The notes: generated by a model from the sequence alone, not told the origin. DNA of 9,580 bases from Candidatus Methanoplasma sp. (GCA_031256615.1 JAIRQG010000126.1:1-9580); one strand, 5' to 3'. Counted from the first letter of the stretch, positions 1-7,592 are shown. Translations and numbers: made by a program.

Positions 1-234
1 ATCCTTTATTATCCGCTGAGCACAGGAAGGAACTTTGATGAGATAAAGAGGGCCGTGATGGCCCTTCAGAAGGCAGACAAGGATAAATGCGCCACTCCCG
101 CGGATTGGAAGCCCGGAGAGGACACCATCGTACCTCCGGCGAAATCCATGGGTCTTGCGAAAGAGAGGGCGGAAATGAAGAGCGGCAAACAGTACTGCCT
201 TGATTGGTTCCTCTGTTTCAATAAAGAATCTTAA
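1..234 (+). CDS. Peroxiredoxin (Prx6/AhpC-TSA type), C-terminal fragment
   Basis: This is the last 77 residues of a thiol peroxidase that reduces hydrogen peroxide and organic peroxides in the cytoplasm; the N-terminal part with the peroxidatic cysteine lies outside the window. The fragment opens with YYPLSTGRNFDEI, the hallmark of the Prx6-type C-terminal region, in which a conserved Arg helps shape the active site. It continues with the dimer-arm segment (ATPADWKPGEDTIVPP) and ends with CLDWFLC, two cysteines six residues apart just before the stop. Archaeal thioredoxin peroxidases such as the Aeropyrum enzyme carry the same paired C-terminal cysteines, the first of which acts in resolving the oxidised peroxidatic cysteine. 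The frame is open from base 1 to the TAA at 232-234. It is followed by a hairpin/T-run, so it probably ends its transcription unit. Truncation is by the window edge only. Confidence 0.88.
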   Translation: MLYYPLSTGRNFDEIKRAVMALQKADKDKCATPADWKPGEDTIVPPAKSMGLAKERAEMKSGKQYCLDWFLCFNKES

Positions 235-240
235 ACAATA

Positions 241-269
241 TGCCGCAATGCGGCAATCTTTTCTTTTTC
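241..269 (+). terminator. Hairpin plus T-rich tract after the peroxiredoxin gene
   Basis: TGCCGC-AAT-GCGGCA (241-255) forms a 6-bp GC-rich stem with a 3-nt loop (or 5 bp with a 5-nt loop). It begins 6 nt after the stop codon and is followed by a T-rich stretch, TCTTTTCTTTTTC (257-269). Archaeal termination mainly needs the T-rich tract, and the hairpin may stabilise the 3' end. Confidence 0.6.
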
Positions 270-359
270 ATGAAGCTCCGATCCGGAGACTTTTCATCCG
301 CACTGAAAAGCGTAAGCGAGCGCTATGTTCTTTGATCATTGCAGCAAAAGGAACGGTAA

Positions 360-369
360 GAATATAATC
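360..369 (+). promoter_or_regulatory. Candidate TATA box for trkA-trkH
   Basis: The sequence GAATATAATC lies about 38-44 bp upstream of the trkA ATG and is preceded by a purine-rich stretch (GCAAAAGGAACGGTAAG) that could act as a BRE. An archaeal start about 25 bp downstream would fall near 388-392 and leave a short leader of roughly 12-16 nt. The assignment is by position and composition only. Confidence 0.35.
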
Positions 370-403
370 CCCCAGATAGGTAAGGGCAGATGCAGGCGTT
401 GCT

Positions 404-1756
404 ATGAATATAGTGATTATTGGGGCCGGTAACGTTGGTTTCACCTCTGCGGAGGCGCTTTCAAAAACCCATAACGTACTCATCGTGGAGAAAGATGTTA
501 CGACGGCAGAGAACGCAAAGGCATTGCTCAATGCATCGGTATTCCACGAGGACGGGAACAATCCTAAGGTCATAGAGGCCGCCGTCAAAAGGATAGATGC
601 AGATATCATTATCACCGCAACACAGGATGACGGCCATAATCTCTTTATCTGTTTCATGGCCAAACGTTTGAAGCCGTCAATAAAGACGGTGGCGTGCCTC
701 AGAAACCCAGACTATATTGTGAAGACATCAAAAGAAGGTTTGGAAGGAATAGACCTCCTTATTTCTCCTGAGCTCATTACCGCAGAGAAGATAGAAAAAC
801 TGGCCGTACTTGAGAATGCGGTCGCATATGACCATGTTCCCAATATGAATATGGATATTGCGACCTTTAGGATAGAGGAGGGGCACAACCTTGTCGGGAA
901 GGTCGTTTTGAGCATAGATATGCCCGCAGACTGCAATATCATCGCCGTCAACCGCGGAGGGAACGCCATCCTTGACAATGAGATCACCGAGATACACGCA
1001 GGCGACAGGATAAGGGTCCTCGGGTCTCCGGAGTCGATCATCGCTTTCAACAAACTGATCGGCGTCAAAAAGGAGGCGAAAGAGTTCGTGATCCTGGGCG
1101 CAAGCGTTGTCGGCATGGAGATAGCAAGAAGGCTGATCCAGAGCAATAAAAAAAGGATCGTCAAGATAATCGAGAATGATGAGGTCCAAAGCAGGAACGC
1201 AGCAAGAGAACTCACCGATATTTTAGTGGTCAACGGGGATTTCATCGACATGGCGGTCCTGAGGTCAGAGGATGTTCAGAGGGCGGACGTGATCATAACG
1301 GCATCCCCTCTGGATGAACGCAATCTGCTGGCTTGCATCGCGGGGCTTAGGTTCGGCACCAGAAAGATCATATCGAAATATTCCAACAGGGACTACGAGA
1401 AGATCTTCAGATACACAGGCGTAGAATCCATCGTCGGGTATCACCGCGTGATACGAAACGAGATAACAAAGAACCTGGTCGTCGACGAGAATGCGATCAT
1501 CGCCGTCGAGGGAGACGATGAGTTCTTCTTCAGCGTGACCATCGATAAACGGTCGGATCTTCTGAACAACCGCCTGGGAGACGTAAACATGCCCGAAGGC
1601 ATAAAGGTCGCAGCCATCAGGAGAGGCGAGACGATGATCTACCCCCGCATGAACACGATGTTCATGGAGGGAGACAAAGTGCTTCTTTTCACACACATGG
1701 CAAACCCGGTCAAACTGTCCAGGCTGTTTGGGCACAACACGCCGTTGGAGTTATGA
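404..1756 (+). CDS. trkA: Trk potassium uptake system NAD-binding subunit TrkA
   Basis: This is the cytoplasmic gating subunit of a Trk K+ transporter. It binds NAD(H) and other nucleotides and controls conduction through TrkH. The 450-residue protein is the two-fold duplicated form also seen in bacteria. The first Rossmann RCK-N domain starts at residue 2 with the dinucleotide-binding motif GAGNVG (7-12) and an acidic residue at the end of the second strand (E29). An RCK-C domain spans roughly 140-220. The second RCK-N domain has GASVVG at 232-237, and the second RCK-C domain spans roughly 365-450. The second motif keeps the first and last glycines but has S in place of the middle one, so the second site may bind nucleotide differently. 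The ATG at 404 is chosen because the first Rossmann strand begins immediately after it. The stop is 4 nt before the trkH start, so the two genes are almost certainly co-transcribed. Confidence 0.95.
   Translation: MNIVIIGAGNVGFTSAEALSKTHNVLIVEKDVTTAENAKALLNASVFHEDGNNPKVIEAAVKRIDADIIITATQDDGHNLFICFMAKRLKPSIKTVACLRNPDYIVKTSKEGLEGIDLLISPELITAEKIEKLAVLENAVAYDHVPNMNMDIATFRIEEGHNLVGKVVLSIDMPADCNIIAVNRGGNAILDNEITEIHAGDRIRVLGSPESIIAFNKLIGVKKEAKEFVILGASVVGMEIARRLIQSNKKRIVKIIENDEVQSRNAARELTDILVVNGDFIDMAVLRSEDVQRADVIITASPLDERNLLACIAGLRFGTRKIISKYSNRDYEKIFRYTGVESIVGYHRVIRNEITKNLVVDENAIIAVEGDDEFFFSVTIDKRSDLLNNRLGDVNMPEGIKVAAIRRGETMIYPRMNTMFMEGDKVLLFTHMANPVKLSRLFGHNTPLEL
1747..1750 (+). promoter_or_regulatory. 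Ribosome binding site that sets the trkH start
   Basis: GGAG sits inside the last codons of trkA, 10 nt before the ATG at 1761. It favours that ATG over an in-frame TTG at 1728, which lies upstream of the site and would lengthen the protein by 11 residues of trkA-overlapping sequence. Confidence 0.6.
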
Positions 1757-1760
1757 GTCC

Positions 1761-3287
1761 ATGCTCAATGCGCTGCGCCTCCGCATAAAGAATATGGCAA
1801 GATGGGAAAGCAACGCCGTTAAACTGTTAGGATTAATTGAGATCGTTCTCGGCATCGCCCTTCTGGCCCCTGCTGTCGTAGCTCTGTTCCACAATGAGGA
1901 TCCAATGGTGTTCATATTTCCCGCCCCGATCCTTCTGATCCTCGGGACCGTTCAATACCTTCTGTTCAAAAGCGGAGAGACGATCAAACCGGCCGGCGGA
2001 CTGCTGATGATATTCGTGGCGTGGTGGATCGTGTTCGCTGTGAGTTCCATCCCCTTCTACCTTTCCGGCTTCTCAGCCGTGGATTCGCTCTTTGAAAGCG
2101 TCAGCGGATTCACGACGACGGGTACATCCCTGATCACAGACGCATCCGCATCCTACAGCATATTCTTCTGGGGCGCGATCACGCAGTGGGCCGGAGGCAT
2201 AGCGATAGTTCTGATCTTTATGTTCCTTTTGCCGATGATGGGCATCGGAGGCAAGTCCTTTGTCAACAACGAACTCGCCGGTTCGGAAACATACAATTTC
2301 TCCATGAGGATAAAGACCACGGTCAAGAATTTCATTTCCATATATGTCCTCCTGTCGGTCCTGGAGGCGGTCCTGCTCATGATCACCGGAGTGGGGCTCT
2401 TTGAATCGGTCACAATGATGTTCTCCACAATATCGACCGGAGGATTCATGGTCGCCGGAGGCAGCATGGCCGATTATCCCTTCGCTGCGCAGTTCGTGGT
2501 TCTGGTATTCATGTTCTTGGGAGGTACGAACTTCTATCTGCATTATCGCGCCCTGAACAAAAGGGACTTCTCCGCATACAGAGCAAGTCAGGAATTCATC
2601 TGGACGGTCATATTGTTCATCATCGCGACGGTGGGGCTGCTGGTGATGCTGGTGATGAACACGGACGACATCTCCGCCATCGATCCAGGAAGCACGATCT
2701 GGAACACGCTTTTCACGGTGGTATCGATGGGTACAACGACCGGGTACATGATAGTGGATCAGCCGGTCTGGCCTCTTGCGACGTATGTTATACTGTGGAT
2801 AGTCATGCTTCTCGGGTCCATGTCCGGCTCCACGTCCGGAGGGATCAAGATATACAGGCTCCTGATACTTTGGTCATACATCTCCAACGGCATTTACAAA
2901 ATGTTCCATCCCCGCTCGGTCATGGATGTGAAGATGAACGGCCATGTCGTGAACAGCGATGCGGTCGTATCGGCGGTCGTGGTCGTTGTGATGTTCATAG
3001 CGGTCGTGATCTTTTCGATCATATTCCTGCTTATCTCGGAACCCGGGATGACCATATCAGAGTCGATAGGCCTATCGATCTCTGCGATCAGCAACACCGG
3101 CATGAACACAGGCAGCGTAACAATTCAGGAGATCAGCAGCATATCGAAAGTGTTCCTTACGTTCATGATGTGGGTGGGACGTCTGGAAGTGGTGATCGCG
3201 CTGCTGTTGTTCACAAGGACATTCTGGTCGGACCTGATCATGGACCTGAAAGGGAACAGACGTTCCGCAAAGGGCAGGGGCGGCTGA
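1761..3287 (+). CDS. trkH: Trk potassium uptake system membrane subunit TrkH
   Basis: This integral membrane protein of the TrkH/KtrB/HKT superfamily forms the K+ conduction path and works with TrkA, encoded just upstream. Of the 508 residues most are hydrophobic, in four membrane-pore-membrane repeats preceded by two extra N-terminal helices, close to the length of bacterial TrkH (about 480). The four pore loops are visible: SGFTTTGTS (115-123), STISTGGF (222-229), SMGTTTGYM (322-330) and SAISNTGMNTG (441-451), each with the selectivity-filter glycine. The conserved TQWAGGIAIV after the first pore and the C-terminal GRLE (473-476) are family hallmarks. The start at 1761 is supported by a GGAG site and places the first membrane helix after a short basic N-terminus; a TTG at 1728 is an alternative. 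The gene is 4 nt downstream of trkA. Its TGA is directly adjacent to the stop of the opposing gene. Confidence 0.95.
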   Translation: MLNALRLRIKNMARWESNAVKLLGLIEIVLGIALLAPAVVALFHNEDPMVFIFPAPILLILGTVQYLLFKSGETIKPAGGLLMIFVAWWIVFAVSSIPFYLSGFSAVDSLFESVSGFTTTGTSLITDASASYSIFFWGAITQWAGGIAIVLIFMFLLPMMGIGGKSFVNNELAGSETYNFSMRIKTTVKNFISIYVLLSVLEAVLLMITGVGLFESVTMMFSTISTGGFMVAGGSMADYPFAAQFVVLVFMFLGGTNFYLHYRALNKRDFSAYRASQEFIWTVILFIIATVGLLVMLVMNTDDISAIDPGSTIWNTLFTVVSMGTTTGYMIVDQPVWPLATYVILWIVMLLGSMSGSTSGGIKIYRLLILWSYISNGIYKMFHPRSVMDVKMNGHVVNSDAVVSAVVVVVMFIAVVIFSIIFLLISEPGMTISESIGLSISAISNTGMNTGSVTIQEISSISKVFLTFMMWVGRLEVVIALLLFTRTFWSDLIMDLKGNRRSAKGRGG

Positions 3288-4127
3288 TCATTTAGTGTTC
3301 CTGCACATATCCAATATCCTTACCACAGCCGGGTTGCCCGGGGCTTTCTCATTGATCGCTCCGGCGACGATCTTTGCCTCGCGGATCTTCTTCTTTTCCA
3401 CAAGACAATAGGCAAGTATCTCCATTCCCAAAATGTTATCTGGGTCTTCCTTGACCGCCTTTGACGCATACGCACCGGCGCTTACGGTCTTCCCCTCGAT
3501 CCAGAGATAATAGGAAGCGAGAGCGTCGGCATCCGGCTGGGATTTGTTCTTTTTAAGATTATCTTTTATGAACTTTCCGGCTTCTTTGGACCTTCCCGCC
3601 GCAGATAACGCTGCACAATAACACATCTTCGCATCGAGATTGTCCGGAGCTTCCGCAAGCAGCTCTTCTGCCAGTTTGACGGCTTTGTCGTGTTCTTTGC
3701 CGGCAGAGACAGACCTGACCATGACCGCTGTGTCCTCCAGTGTCGGAGATGCAAGTTTTTCATACGACCCAGAGGACTCTTTATACTTTCTAAGATCAAA
3801 GAAGATGCGCATCTTTTCCCTGAGGACATCATCGCTCTCTGCCGCATGAGAAAGCACCCGTTCCGCCTCTGCCGGAAATCCGATGCTTCGAAGACCTTTC
3901 GCGGTTTCGAGCCTGTTCGCATCATCGACCTTATTCTGGATCCTTTTGGCAATGTCTGCGGCACCGTTCTCGTCCTCTATGACCTTCAAAAGCGATGCGC
4001 AGGTCAGAAGAGTGAATGGGTCATCCGAGAATTGATTGGCCAATTCCGAGATCTGTCCCGATGCCAGGAGCATGTTCCCGTTCGTTATGTTGGACTGTAT
4101 TTCCTTCAGTGTTTTCTCCTTGTCCAT
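3288..4127 (-). CDS. TPR-like helical repeat protein, function unknown
   Basis: I do not recognise a specific family. The 279-residue protein is almost entirely predicted helical, rich in Ala, Lys, Glu and Asp, with repeated small/large residue patterns typical of tetratricopeptide repeats: for example SIGFPAEAERVLSHAAESDD in the first half, then AALSAAGRSKEAGKFIKDNL, and near the C-terminus LAYCLVEKKKIREAKIVAGA. Such solenoids normally act as protein-protein scaffolds. No signal peptide or membrane helix is evident, so a cytoplasmic location is likely. The ATG at 4127 is chosen because GGAG lies 12 nt before it and the protein then starts MDKEKTLKEIQ, a good helix start. The open frame extends 25 codons further to an ATG at 4202, but that extension (MKVYEPINTGCSDLIFIF...) looks unlike coding sequence. 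The gene is divergent from the ATPase operon and convergent with trkH, so it is probably monocistronic. Confidence 0.75.
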   Translation of the reverse strand: MDKEKTLKEIQSNITNGNMLLASGQISELANQFSDDPFTLLTCASLLKVIEDENGAADIAKRIQNKVDDANRLETAKGLRSIGFPAEAERVLSHAAESDDVLREKMRIFFDLRKYKESSGSYEKLASPTLEDTAVMVRSVSAGKEHDKAVKLAEELLAEAPDNLDAKMCYCAALSAAGRSKEAGKFIKDNLKKNKSQPDADALASYYLWIEGKTVSAGAYASKAVKEDPDNILGMEILAYCLVEKKKIREAKIVAGAINEKAPGNPAVVRILDMCRNTK

Positions 4128-4188
4128 CTGCGCATATATCTCCTTTACAAAGATAAAGATTAAGTCAGAACAGCCGGTGTTGATGGGT

Positions 4189-4197
4189 TCATATACC
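4189..4197 (+). promoter_or_regulatory. Weak candidate TATA box for the ATPase/DUF4435 operon
   Basis: TCATATACC lies about 30-36 bp upstream of the ATG at 4226, which would give an almost leaderless transcript. A second AT-rich stretch (AAAGATAAAGATTAAG, around 4149-4164) is an alternative that would leave a longer leader containing the GGTG ribosome binding site at 4217-4220. I cannot choose between them. Confidence 0.25.
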
Positions 4198-4225
4198 TTC
4201 AAGCCGATGATGGGTAGGTGAAGCG

Positions 4226-5266
4226 ATGCTCAAAGGATTCTCAATATACGGTCTTTTTGGAGAATATGACTATGAAGTAAGCCTCAGCAGCGGCTACATT
4301 ACTTTCATCCATTCGCTCAACGGGTACGGGAAATCCACCGTCATGAAACTTATCTCCGACATCCTCAAAGGGAACACAGATGAGATAAAAAATGTCAATT
4401 TCAAGAGAATGGATCTGAAATTCAGCGACGGCACGGCGCTCATTGTGGAGAACGTCGGGGAATCTCCTCTTATACAAATGCAGAAGAATGAACTTGAGGA
4501 GGAAATATCCGCTGAAGAGCTCAGGAGCATACTGGGTGTTCTTTACATATCCCCGGACAGGTCCACCGTGTACACGGAAGACGGCATCAAACCGGCACTC
4601 GAAACATACGCGGAATGCCTGGCTGACAAACTCAGGACCGCAAAAGAGAACAGCAGCCTTAAGGTCATTCCGAAAAAGGGAAGGAAGGAGCGCACGGACG
4701 CCGAGCTTGAATTCTGGAGCAAGGACCTCAAGGCCAAACTTGACTTCATCAAGCGTGCGGGAATAGAACCGGACATGCCTGCGGGATACAAATTCCCGCC
4801 GTCAAGATTTGAGATCATGAGATACAGGCAGGATTACGAGGAACTGGCGTTCTCTCTGGACGAGTATGTCAAGAGATACTACGAGATATCGGAATCGGCG
4901 ATAGTGTACATCGATATCGTGAACGACCTTCTGGTAAACAAGAGCGCATACATCAACGAAAGGAACATCCTGAGTGTCAGAATGGATAACGGCGCGGCGC
5001 TACAGCTCAATAAGCTCTCTTCGGGGGAGAAGCAGATACTGATAATGTTCTATCTGATCCTCTTCGAGGCCAAGAACGGATCGGTCATCATCATCGACGA
5101 GCCTGAAATTTCTCTTCATGTGGGATGGCAGCAGAGGCTGGGAAAGACATTCTCCGACATCGCAAGGCTTCGCGGTATGCATGTGATCATTTCAACCCAT
5201 TCTCCTCAGATGATACATGACAACTGGGACATGTCTGTTGAACTTAAGGTGGAAGATGATAGGTGA
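4226..5266 (+). CDS. ABC/OLD-type AAA family ATPase, PARIS AriA-like
   Basis: This 346-residue P-loop ATPase belongs to the SMC/ABC-like clade that includes OLD, RecF-type and AriA proteins. Visible motifs are Walker A SLNGYGKST (30-38), an ABC signature LSSGEKQ (264-270), Walker B with catalytic Glu VIIIDEPEISLH (287-298), and an H-loop ISTHSP (322-327). The region between Walker A and the signature (about 50-260) is charged and helical but too short for long SMC coiled coils. There is no TOPRIM domain fused to its C-terminus, unlike OLD or GajA. That function seems to be supplied by the next gene, whose start overlaps this stop by 11 nt. An ATPase of this class paired with a DUF4435 protein is the composition of the PARIS anti-phage system, where AriA traps the trigger and holds the AriB nuclease. 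The ATG is preceded by GGTG (4217-4220). Identification as an ATPase is firm; the defence role is inferred from the pairing. Confidence 0.9.
   Translation: MLKGFSIYGLFGEYDYEVSLSSGYITFIHSLNGYGKSTVMKLISDILKGNTDEIKNVNFKRMDLKFSDGTALIVENVGESPLIQMQKNELEEEISAEELRSILGVLYISPDRSTVYTEDGIKPALETYAECLADKLRTAKENSSLKVIPKKGRKERTDAELEFWSKDLKAKLDFIKRAGIEPDMPAGYKFPPSRFEIMRYRQDYEELAFSLDEYVKRYYEISESAIVYIDIVNDLLVNKSAYINERNILSVRMDNGAALQLNKLSSGEKQILIMFYLILFEAKNGSVIIIDEPEISLHVGWQQRLGKTFSDIARLRGMHVIISTHSPQMIHDNWDMSVELKVEDDR
5246..5252 (+). promoter_or_regulatory. Ribosome binding site for the DUF4435 gene
   Basis: AAGGTGG lies inside the end of the ATPase gene, 3 nt before the ATG at 5256, and contains AGGTG, complementary to the CACCT core of the 16S 3' end. 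It favours 5256 over the upstream in-frame ATG at 5217 and points to translational coupling with the ATPase. Confidence 0.55.
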
Positions 5267-6113
5267 TCTCACAGCATCGGACATTTCCAACAGCGTCTCC
5301 ATGCTAAGGTCCGCCCACAAAGGGCCGATCATCGTGGTAGAAGGCGTGACGGACAGCAGACTGTTCGGTAAGTTCGTTGACAGAAATGAGGCGAAGATAA
5401 TCGTCGCCTTCTCCAAAGAAAATGTCAGAAGGTCCGTCACCGAGCTCTGGGGAAGAAGGAATGATAAAAAGATAATAGGCATAATCGATGCGGATATCGA
5501 CAGGCTGTGCGGCAAAAAATACAGTCCCCCTTTGTTTCTTTCCGACAAAAGGGACATGGAAACAATGATCATGAGCACAAGGGCGCTGGACGATGTTCTT
5601 TCCGAGTACTCCGACCCGCAGCTTCTTGAGAACTTTGAGAAGGATCACGGGAAGGTCGGAGATGCTGTGGCAAGGTCCGCATATCCCATAGGTCTGCTGA
5701 TGTTCATTTCCTCAAGGGAAAGGATGGGACTTTGCTTTAAGAACATAGATCATGCGTTCTTCATCAACAGAAAGACGCTGGCCATTGACATAAGGAAGAT
5801 GATCGATGAGGTGTTCTCTCAATCGCAGAACAAAGGTATCGGCAAAAAAGAGCTTGCCGACATGATCACGGAGGAGGAAGAGGTCCTCAACGACCCCTGG
5901 ATAGCCGTAAGGGGACATGACGCGGTGTCGGTGCTTGCCATAGGGCTGTCGGAGGTTTTCGGCTCCTATAACAGCATAGGCATCAACGGCGGCCAGCTGA
6001 GCGGCGCGCTGAGACTGGCGTTCGGCTTTGATTATTTCAAGGATACGGATCTGTATAAAGATACGATGAAATGGTCCCAGAGGAACAACTTCATCTTGTG
6101 GATCACTCAATGA
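5256..6113 (+). CDS. DUF4435 (TOPRIM-like) protein, PARIS AriB-like effector candidate
   Basis: This 285-residue protein has the acidic constellation of a TOPRIM/DUF4435 nuclease. A glutamate sits after a hydrophobic strand, IIVVEGVTDSRLF (E29, D33). A DxDxD cluster follows in IIGIIDADIDRL (D78, D80, D82), and then a DME motif (D100, E102). These are the expected metal-binding residues, and all are intact. The C-terminal 150 residues are mixed helical and contain RGHDAVSVLAIGL, a segment resembling the distal part of DUF4435 proteins. In PARIS, as I recall it, AriB is about this size, its key glutamate is at residue 26, and the protein cleaves host tRNA when released by AriA. The start at 5256 overlaps the ATPase stop by 11 nt and has a good ribosome binding site; an upstream ATG at 5217 would add 13 residues. 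The stop overlaps that of xseB on the other strand by 11 bp. Family call is strong, activity is inferred. Confidence 0.87.
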   Translation: MIGDLTASDISNSVSMLRSAHKGPIIVVEGVTDSRLFGKFVDRNEAKIIVAFSKENVRRSVTELWGRRNDKKIIGIIDADIDRLCGKKYSPPLFLSDKRDMETMIMSTRALDDVLSEYSDPQLLENFEKDHGKVGDAVARSAYPIGLLMFISSRERMGLCFKNIDHAFFINRKTLAIDIRKMIDEVFSQSQNKGIGKKELADMITEEEEVLNDPWIAVRGHDAVSVLAIGLSEVFGSYNSIGINGGQLSGALRLAFGFDYFKDTDLYKDTMKWSQRNNFILWITQ

Positions 6114-6333
6114 CGAAGTCCTCTTTCTTCAGGCCTTCCGACGTTTCTATCAAAGTCTGTACCTTGCGGTCACAATCGTCGAGTATCTTTTTGCATCTCT
6201 CCCTCAGCAGGATCGCCTTCTCATATATCTCCAGAGCTTTGTCCAGTTCAAGGTTCCCGCTCTCAAGCTCGTTAACGAGCTGTTCGAGCATCTTCAAGCT
6301 GTCTTCGAATGTCATCTCTTCAACTTCCATCAT
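6103..6333 (-). CDS. xseB: Exodeoxyribonuclease VII small subunit XseB
   Basis: XseB is the small helical subunit that binds in several copies to the C-terminal helices of XseA to make exonuclease VII, which degrades single-stranded DNA from both ends. The 76-residue protein carries the family signature TFEDSLKMLEQLVNELESGN followed by LDKALEIYEKAILLRERCKK, and is near the usual 70-80 residue length. The ATG at 6333 overlaps the xseA stop in an ATGA and has GGAG 5 nt upstream within xseA; the second ATG (6330) would shorten the protein by one residue. Translational coupling to xseA fits the need for excess small subunit. The 3' end overlaps the convergent DUF4435 gene by 11 bp, so no terminator fits between them. 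Confidence 0.95.
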   Translation of the reverse strand: MMEVEEMTFEDSLKMLEQLVNELESGNLELDKALEIYEKAILLRERCKKILDDCDRKVQTLIETSEGLKKEDFVIE

Positions 6334-7592
6334 TTCATCTCCACTTTCTTTATCTCTGCCTCTGCTTTTCCGTCTTTCATCATTATGCTCACTTCTGTTC
6401 CGGCCCGCATCTGCCCGGAAGAAGTGAGCGCCCTGCCGTTTTTATCTGTGACCAGCGCATAGCCTCTGTCCAACACTCTCATCGGGTTGATGCTTTCCAG
6501 TCTCTCGGAATATCTTTGAAGGTCCTTCCTGTTATTTTCAAGCATCCTCTGAACATATACATCCATGCTCGAATCCGTCTTGATGAACCTTCTCCTCATG
6601 GTTCCGACCTTATCCTTCAGCGCAGAATTCATTCTGGAATACAATTCGTCCAGCCTTATAGATTGCATCAATATCCTCTGTTCCGCCCGTCTCGGAGAGA
6701 GCTTCGAGTCCAGTATCTTGAAGCGGTAATGCATACGGTCCAATATCCTAGACAGGGACCTGTTCACCCTGATCATATCTGTGTCCAGATGCTTCATCAC
6801 TTCTTTGCGGTCCCTTAACGCGAGCTCTGCGGCACCGGTGGGGGTCGGGGCCCTGACATCTGCCACCAGGTCGGCGATGGTGAAGTCGGTCTCGTGTCCC
6901 ACCGCAGATATAACAGGAGCTTCAGATGCGGCTATCGCCCTTGCTACTATCTCCTCGTTAAAGGCCCAAAGGTCCTCTATCGATCCTCCGCCTCTTCCGA
7001 CGATGAGCACATCCACTCCCGCTTTGTTGAGAGTTTCGATCCCTTTTACTATCGACTCCGCTGCGCCGTCGCCCTGCACCTGCGCCGGATACAGGATGAT
7101 GTCGGCAGGGAAGAGCCGTCCGGAGGTTGTGATTATGTCGTGTATGACCGCTCCTTTTGGGGATGTCACAACCCCGATCACCTTAGGGTACAGAGGAAGG
7201 GGTCTTTTCCTCGAGCGGTCAAAAAACCCCTCCGCTTCAAGCTTCTTCTTCAATGCCTCGTAGGCGAGGTAAAGGTCGCCGACGCCGGACCGCTGCATTG
7301 TTTCCACTATGAATTGATACGATCCTCTTTCGACGTAGAGGTCCACTTTCCCGAAGGCGGTCACTTTCATATTATCTTGGGGCTCGAAGTCGATCCTTGC
7401 TCTCGACTGCTTGAACATGACGCCCCTGATCTCGCTTGTGTTATCCTTAAGTGTGAAATAATAATGCCCCGAGGGATATTTCTTGAGATTCGACAGTTCC
7501 CCGAGGACCCAGACATCATTAACGGTCGGAGATTCAGATAACACTGACCTTACTCTTGTGTTCAACTGGGTAACTGTTATTGTCTCTGCCAT
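6330..7592 (-). CDS. xseA: Exodeoxyribonuclease VII large subunit XseA
   Basis: This is the catalytic subunit of exonuclease VII, a metal-influenced single-strand-specific DNase acting in mismatch repair, removal of ssDNA flaps and trimming of damaged ends. An N-terminal OB-fold (about 5-100) with LGELSNLKKYPSGHYYFTLK binds ssDNA. The catalytic domain shows GVVTSPKGAVIHD (140-152), GRGGGSIEDLWAFNEE (199-214) and GHETDFTIADLVADVRAPTP (232-251), all diagnostic and intact. A long basic coiled-coil region (about 260-375) follows, to which XseB binds, and then a C-terminal segment RALTSSGQMRAGTEVSI. At 420 residues it is slightly shorter than the E. coli protein (456). The ATG at 7592 is preceded by AGAGGAAG at good spacing. 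ExoVII is typically bacterial but occurs in some archaeal lineages, so an old transfer is likely if the host is archaeal. Confidence 0.96.
   Translation of the reverse strand: MAETITVTQLNTRVRSVLSESPTVNDVWVLGELSNLKKYPSGHYYFTLKDNTSEIRGVMFKQSRARIDFEPQDNMKVTAFGKVDLYVERGSYQFIVETMQRSGVGDLYLAYEALKKKLEAEGFFDRSRKRPLPLYPKVIGVVTSPKGAVIHDIITTSGRLFPADIILYPAQVQGDGAAESIVKGIETLNKAGVDVLIVGRGGGSIEDLWAFNEEIVARAIAASEAPVISAVGHETDFTIADLVADVRAPTPTGAAELALRDRKEVMKHLDTDMIRVNRSLSRILDRMHYRFKILDSKLSPRRAEQRILMQSIRLDELYSRMNSALKDKVGTMRRRFIKTDSSMDVYVQRMLENNRKDLQRYSERLESINPMRVLDRGYALVTDKNGRALTSSGQMRAGTEVSIMMKDGKAEAEIKKVEMK

Noticed and set aside
712..1251. Long minus-strand open frames inside trkA, trkH and the other main genes
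   Set aside because: They are shadows of well-supported genes on the other strand or frame, with no motifs or ribosome binding sites of their own.
1728..1760. Upstream TTG start for trkH overlapping trkA
   Set aside because: The GGAG site lies after this TTG and 10 nt before the ATG at 1761, so the ATG is preferred.
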